Source of the DNA: Myxococcales bacterium
Lineage (GTDB): Bacteria > Myxococcota_A > Polyangia > Polyangiales > Ga0077539
Assembly (NCBI GenBank): GCA_016792845.1
Contig: JAEUKH010000029.1
Coordinates: forward strand, 248,001 to 312,000
Direction of reading: 5' to 3'
Length of the DNA stretch: 64,000 nt
Shown: positions 62,930 through 64,000 of the stretch, piece after piece
Layout: the number at the start of each line of letters is the position of its first letter
How positions within the stretch are numbered: the first letter of the stretch is position 1
The notes under the pieces: generated by a model
Database searches by the model: none
Seen by the model: the letters and a program-made list of their open reading frames with translations, nothing else
What the model was told of the DNA's origin: nothing
Program-made: the position numbers and the translations under genes

Positions 62930-63999
62930 CGGTCACCTCGGGCGCGGCCCTGCCACACGTTGACAAGGCCCAGGAGCGCGAAGATCAGCACCGCGTAGGC
63001 GGCGGCGTAGCCGTACTGGGCCTGGCGGGTGAAGGCCCAACGGTACGCCTCGCTCACGAGGATGTCAGTCTCGCCGTCGGGCTCGCCGCCCGACACGAGG
63101 AAGACCACGTTGAACTGGTTGAAGGTCCACACGGCGCCCATGGCGACGCTCGGCCCGAGGCTCGGGCGCAAGAGCGGCACCGTGATCTGCCAGAACTGTT
63201 GCCACGGCGTCGCGCCATCAACACTCGCCGCTTCATACAAATCACGCGGAATGGCCGCCAACGCCCCGATCGTCACCACCATCATGAACGGGAAGCCGAG
63301 CCACACGTTCGTCGCCACGTTCGCCGCGAAGGCCGTCGAGAAGCGCGCGAACCAGCTCACGGGCTCGACCCCCAGCGCCGAGAGCGCTGCGTTGATGGCC
63401 CCAAACTGCCGGTGAAACATGCCCTTCCACGCGAGGGCGGTGACGTACGAGGGCACCGCCCACGGCACGATCAAGAGCACTCGGTAGAGCGCCCGGAGGC
63501 GCATCATGGGCCGCGAGAGCACCAGCGCCAGCACCACCCCCAACCCGAGGTGAAGGCTGAGGTTCGCCGCCGTCCATAAGAGGGTCACCAAGAGCACGCG
63601 GTAGAACGAACCGCTCGCTAGCAGCGGGCCCCCGCGCGCCCGAAGGATGTCGACATAGTTGGCCAGACCCACGAAGTACGAGGTGCCCTCGCGGGTGGCG
63701 TAAAGGCTCGTCGTGGCGCCCAACACCAAGGGCGCGATCACCAGCGCGGTCACGATCAGCACCGCGTGGGCCACCCAACGGTACGCAGGCCATGAGCGCC
63801 GTAACGCCGCCCGAAAGGGAGCCTCCCGCGCACGCTGCACGGCACGCAGCGCGAGCCCCAAGGCGAACACGCCGAGCCCGAGGAGGTACAGCGTCGGGCT
63901 CCGCCGCGCGGGCAACGGGCGGGTCACGTCGTCGAAGCGGTGATGCCCCTCGCGGAGCGCATCGCCCACGCCGCGATCGCCCCGCAGCGCCTTCTGGAG
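62926..63999 (-). CDS. MalF-type sugar ABC permease, apparently fused to a solute-binding domain; cut by window edge
   Basis: At least 357 residues; the frame stays open to the right edge, so the start is outside. The permease part has an EAA loop (EAASVDGATPWQQFWQITVP), YRVLLIVPWAVPSYVTALAW and six to eight helices. Before the first helix the sequence reads LQKALRGDRGVGDALREGHH, which resembles the C-terminal end of MalE-type solute-binding proteins (a usual last helix before the stop) and suggests a binding-protein/permease fusion. A GTG at 63969 could instead start a shorter protein, but that N-terminus is not like MalF. Partner of the downstream MalG-like permease. Confidence 0.85.
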   Translation of the reverse strand, partial: LQKALRGDRGVGDALREGHHRFDDVTRPLPARRSPTLYLLGLGVFALGLALRAVQRAREAPFRAALRRSWPAYRWVAHAVLIVTALVIAPLVLGATTSLYATREGTSYFVGLANYVDILRARGGPLLASGSFYRVLLVTLLWTAANLSLHLGLGVVLALVLSRPMMRLRALYRVLLIVPWAVPSYVTALAWKGMFHRQFGAINAALSALGVEPVSWFARFSTAFAANVATNVWLGFPFMMVVTIGALAAIPRDLYEAASVDGATPWQQFWQITVPLLRPSLGPSVAMGAVWTFNQFNVVFLVSGGEPDGETDILVSEAYRWAFTRQAQYGYAAAYAVLIFALLGLVNVWQGRARGDR

Positions 64000-64000
64000 C

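Overview
The window is about 70% GC and densely packed with protein-coding genes. It looks like chromosomal DNA of a myxobacterium (Myxococcota), most likely a Polyangia-type lineage. The grounds are inferential: about fifteen lipoproteins, many with an Asp/Ala/Val-rich linker after the lipobox; tandem Cys-rich modules; a Ser/Thr kinase with an N-terminal zinc-ribbon-like CxxC; two sigma-54 response regulators; a DUF4132 protein; an IgGFc-binding-like surface protein; and many GTG starts. I see no rRNA, tRNA, CRISPR array, insertion sequence, integrase or phage gene.

Layout. 1-7319: a tight co-directional run (DUF4956 membrane protein, DUF2490 protein, then six lipoproteins carrying a lamin-tail domain, an endostatin-like fold, a dikinase-like enzyme, a von Willebrand A domain and Cys-rich segments). 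7408-8958: a LysR regulator divergent from a flavodoxin-fold oxidoreductase. 9093-16697: polysaccharide deacetylase, OsmC protein, giant DUF4132 protein and a 12-module Cys-rich lipoprotein. 16701-19080: a caspase-fold protease behind a ComEC-type metallo-beta-lactamase protein. 19142-26077: an esterase, a kinase/YkgJ pair, an operon of a P-loop-like protein, a formyltransferase and a lipoprotein, and a hydrolase. 26085-33123: IgGFc-like protein, then a histidine kinase, sigma-54 regulator, diguanylate cyclase and small lipoprotein. 33580-39321: a complete RND efflux system. 39365-44600: M23 peptidase, MmsA dehydrogenase, MBL hydrolase and a pair of zinc-ribbon/membrane proteins. 44597-49620 (minus): sigma-54 regulator, lipoprotein, maltoporin-like porin and a class V aminotransferase-fold enzyme. 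49705-58811: membrane protein, membrane-fused spermidine-synthase-like protein, kinase-like protein, acyl-CoA dehydrogenase, lipoprotein, Ser/Thr kinase and roadblock-like protein. 58814-64000 (minus): lipoprotein, RtcB, zinc alcohol dehydrogenase and a MalF/MalG sugar transporter whose MalF part seems fused to a solute-binding domain cut by the right edge.

How it fits together. Genes overlap at ATGA or GTGA junctions or lie a few bases apart in most clusters, so the operons can be read with fair confidence. Several first genes have a TANNNT-like -10 box only 6-13 nt before the start codon, suggesting leaderless or very short-leader mRNAs. The two segments I find most likely to hold something undescribed are the lipoprotein operon 1-7319, which puts a dikinase-like enzyme with an apparently intact histidine domain and ATP-grasp outside the cytoplasm, and the caspase/MBL pair at 16701-19080, which has the look of a small protease-based conflict or stress module.
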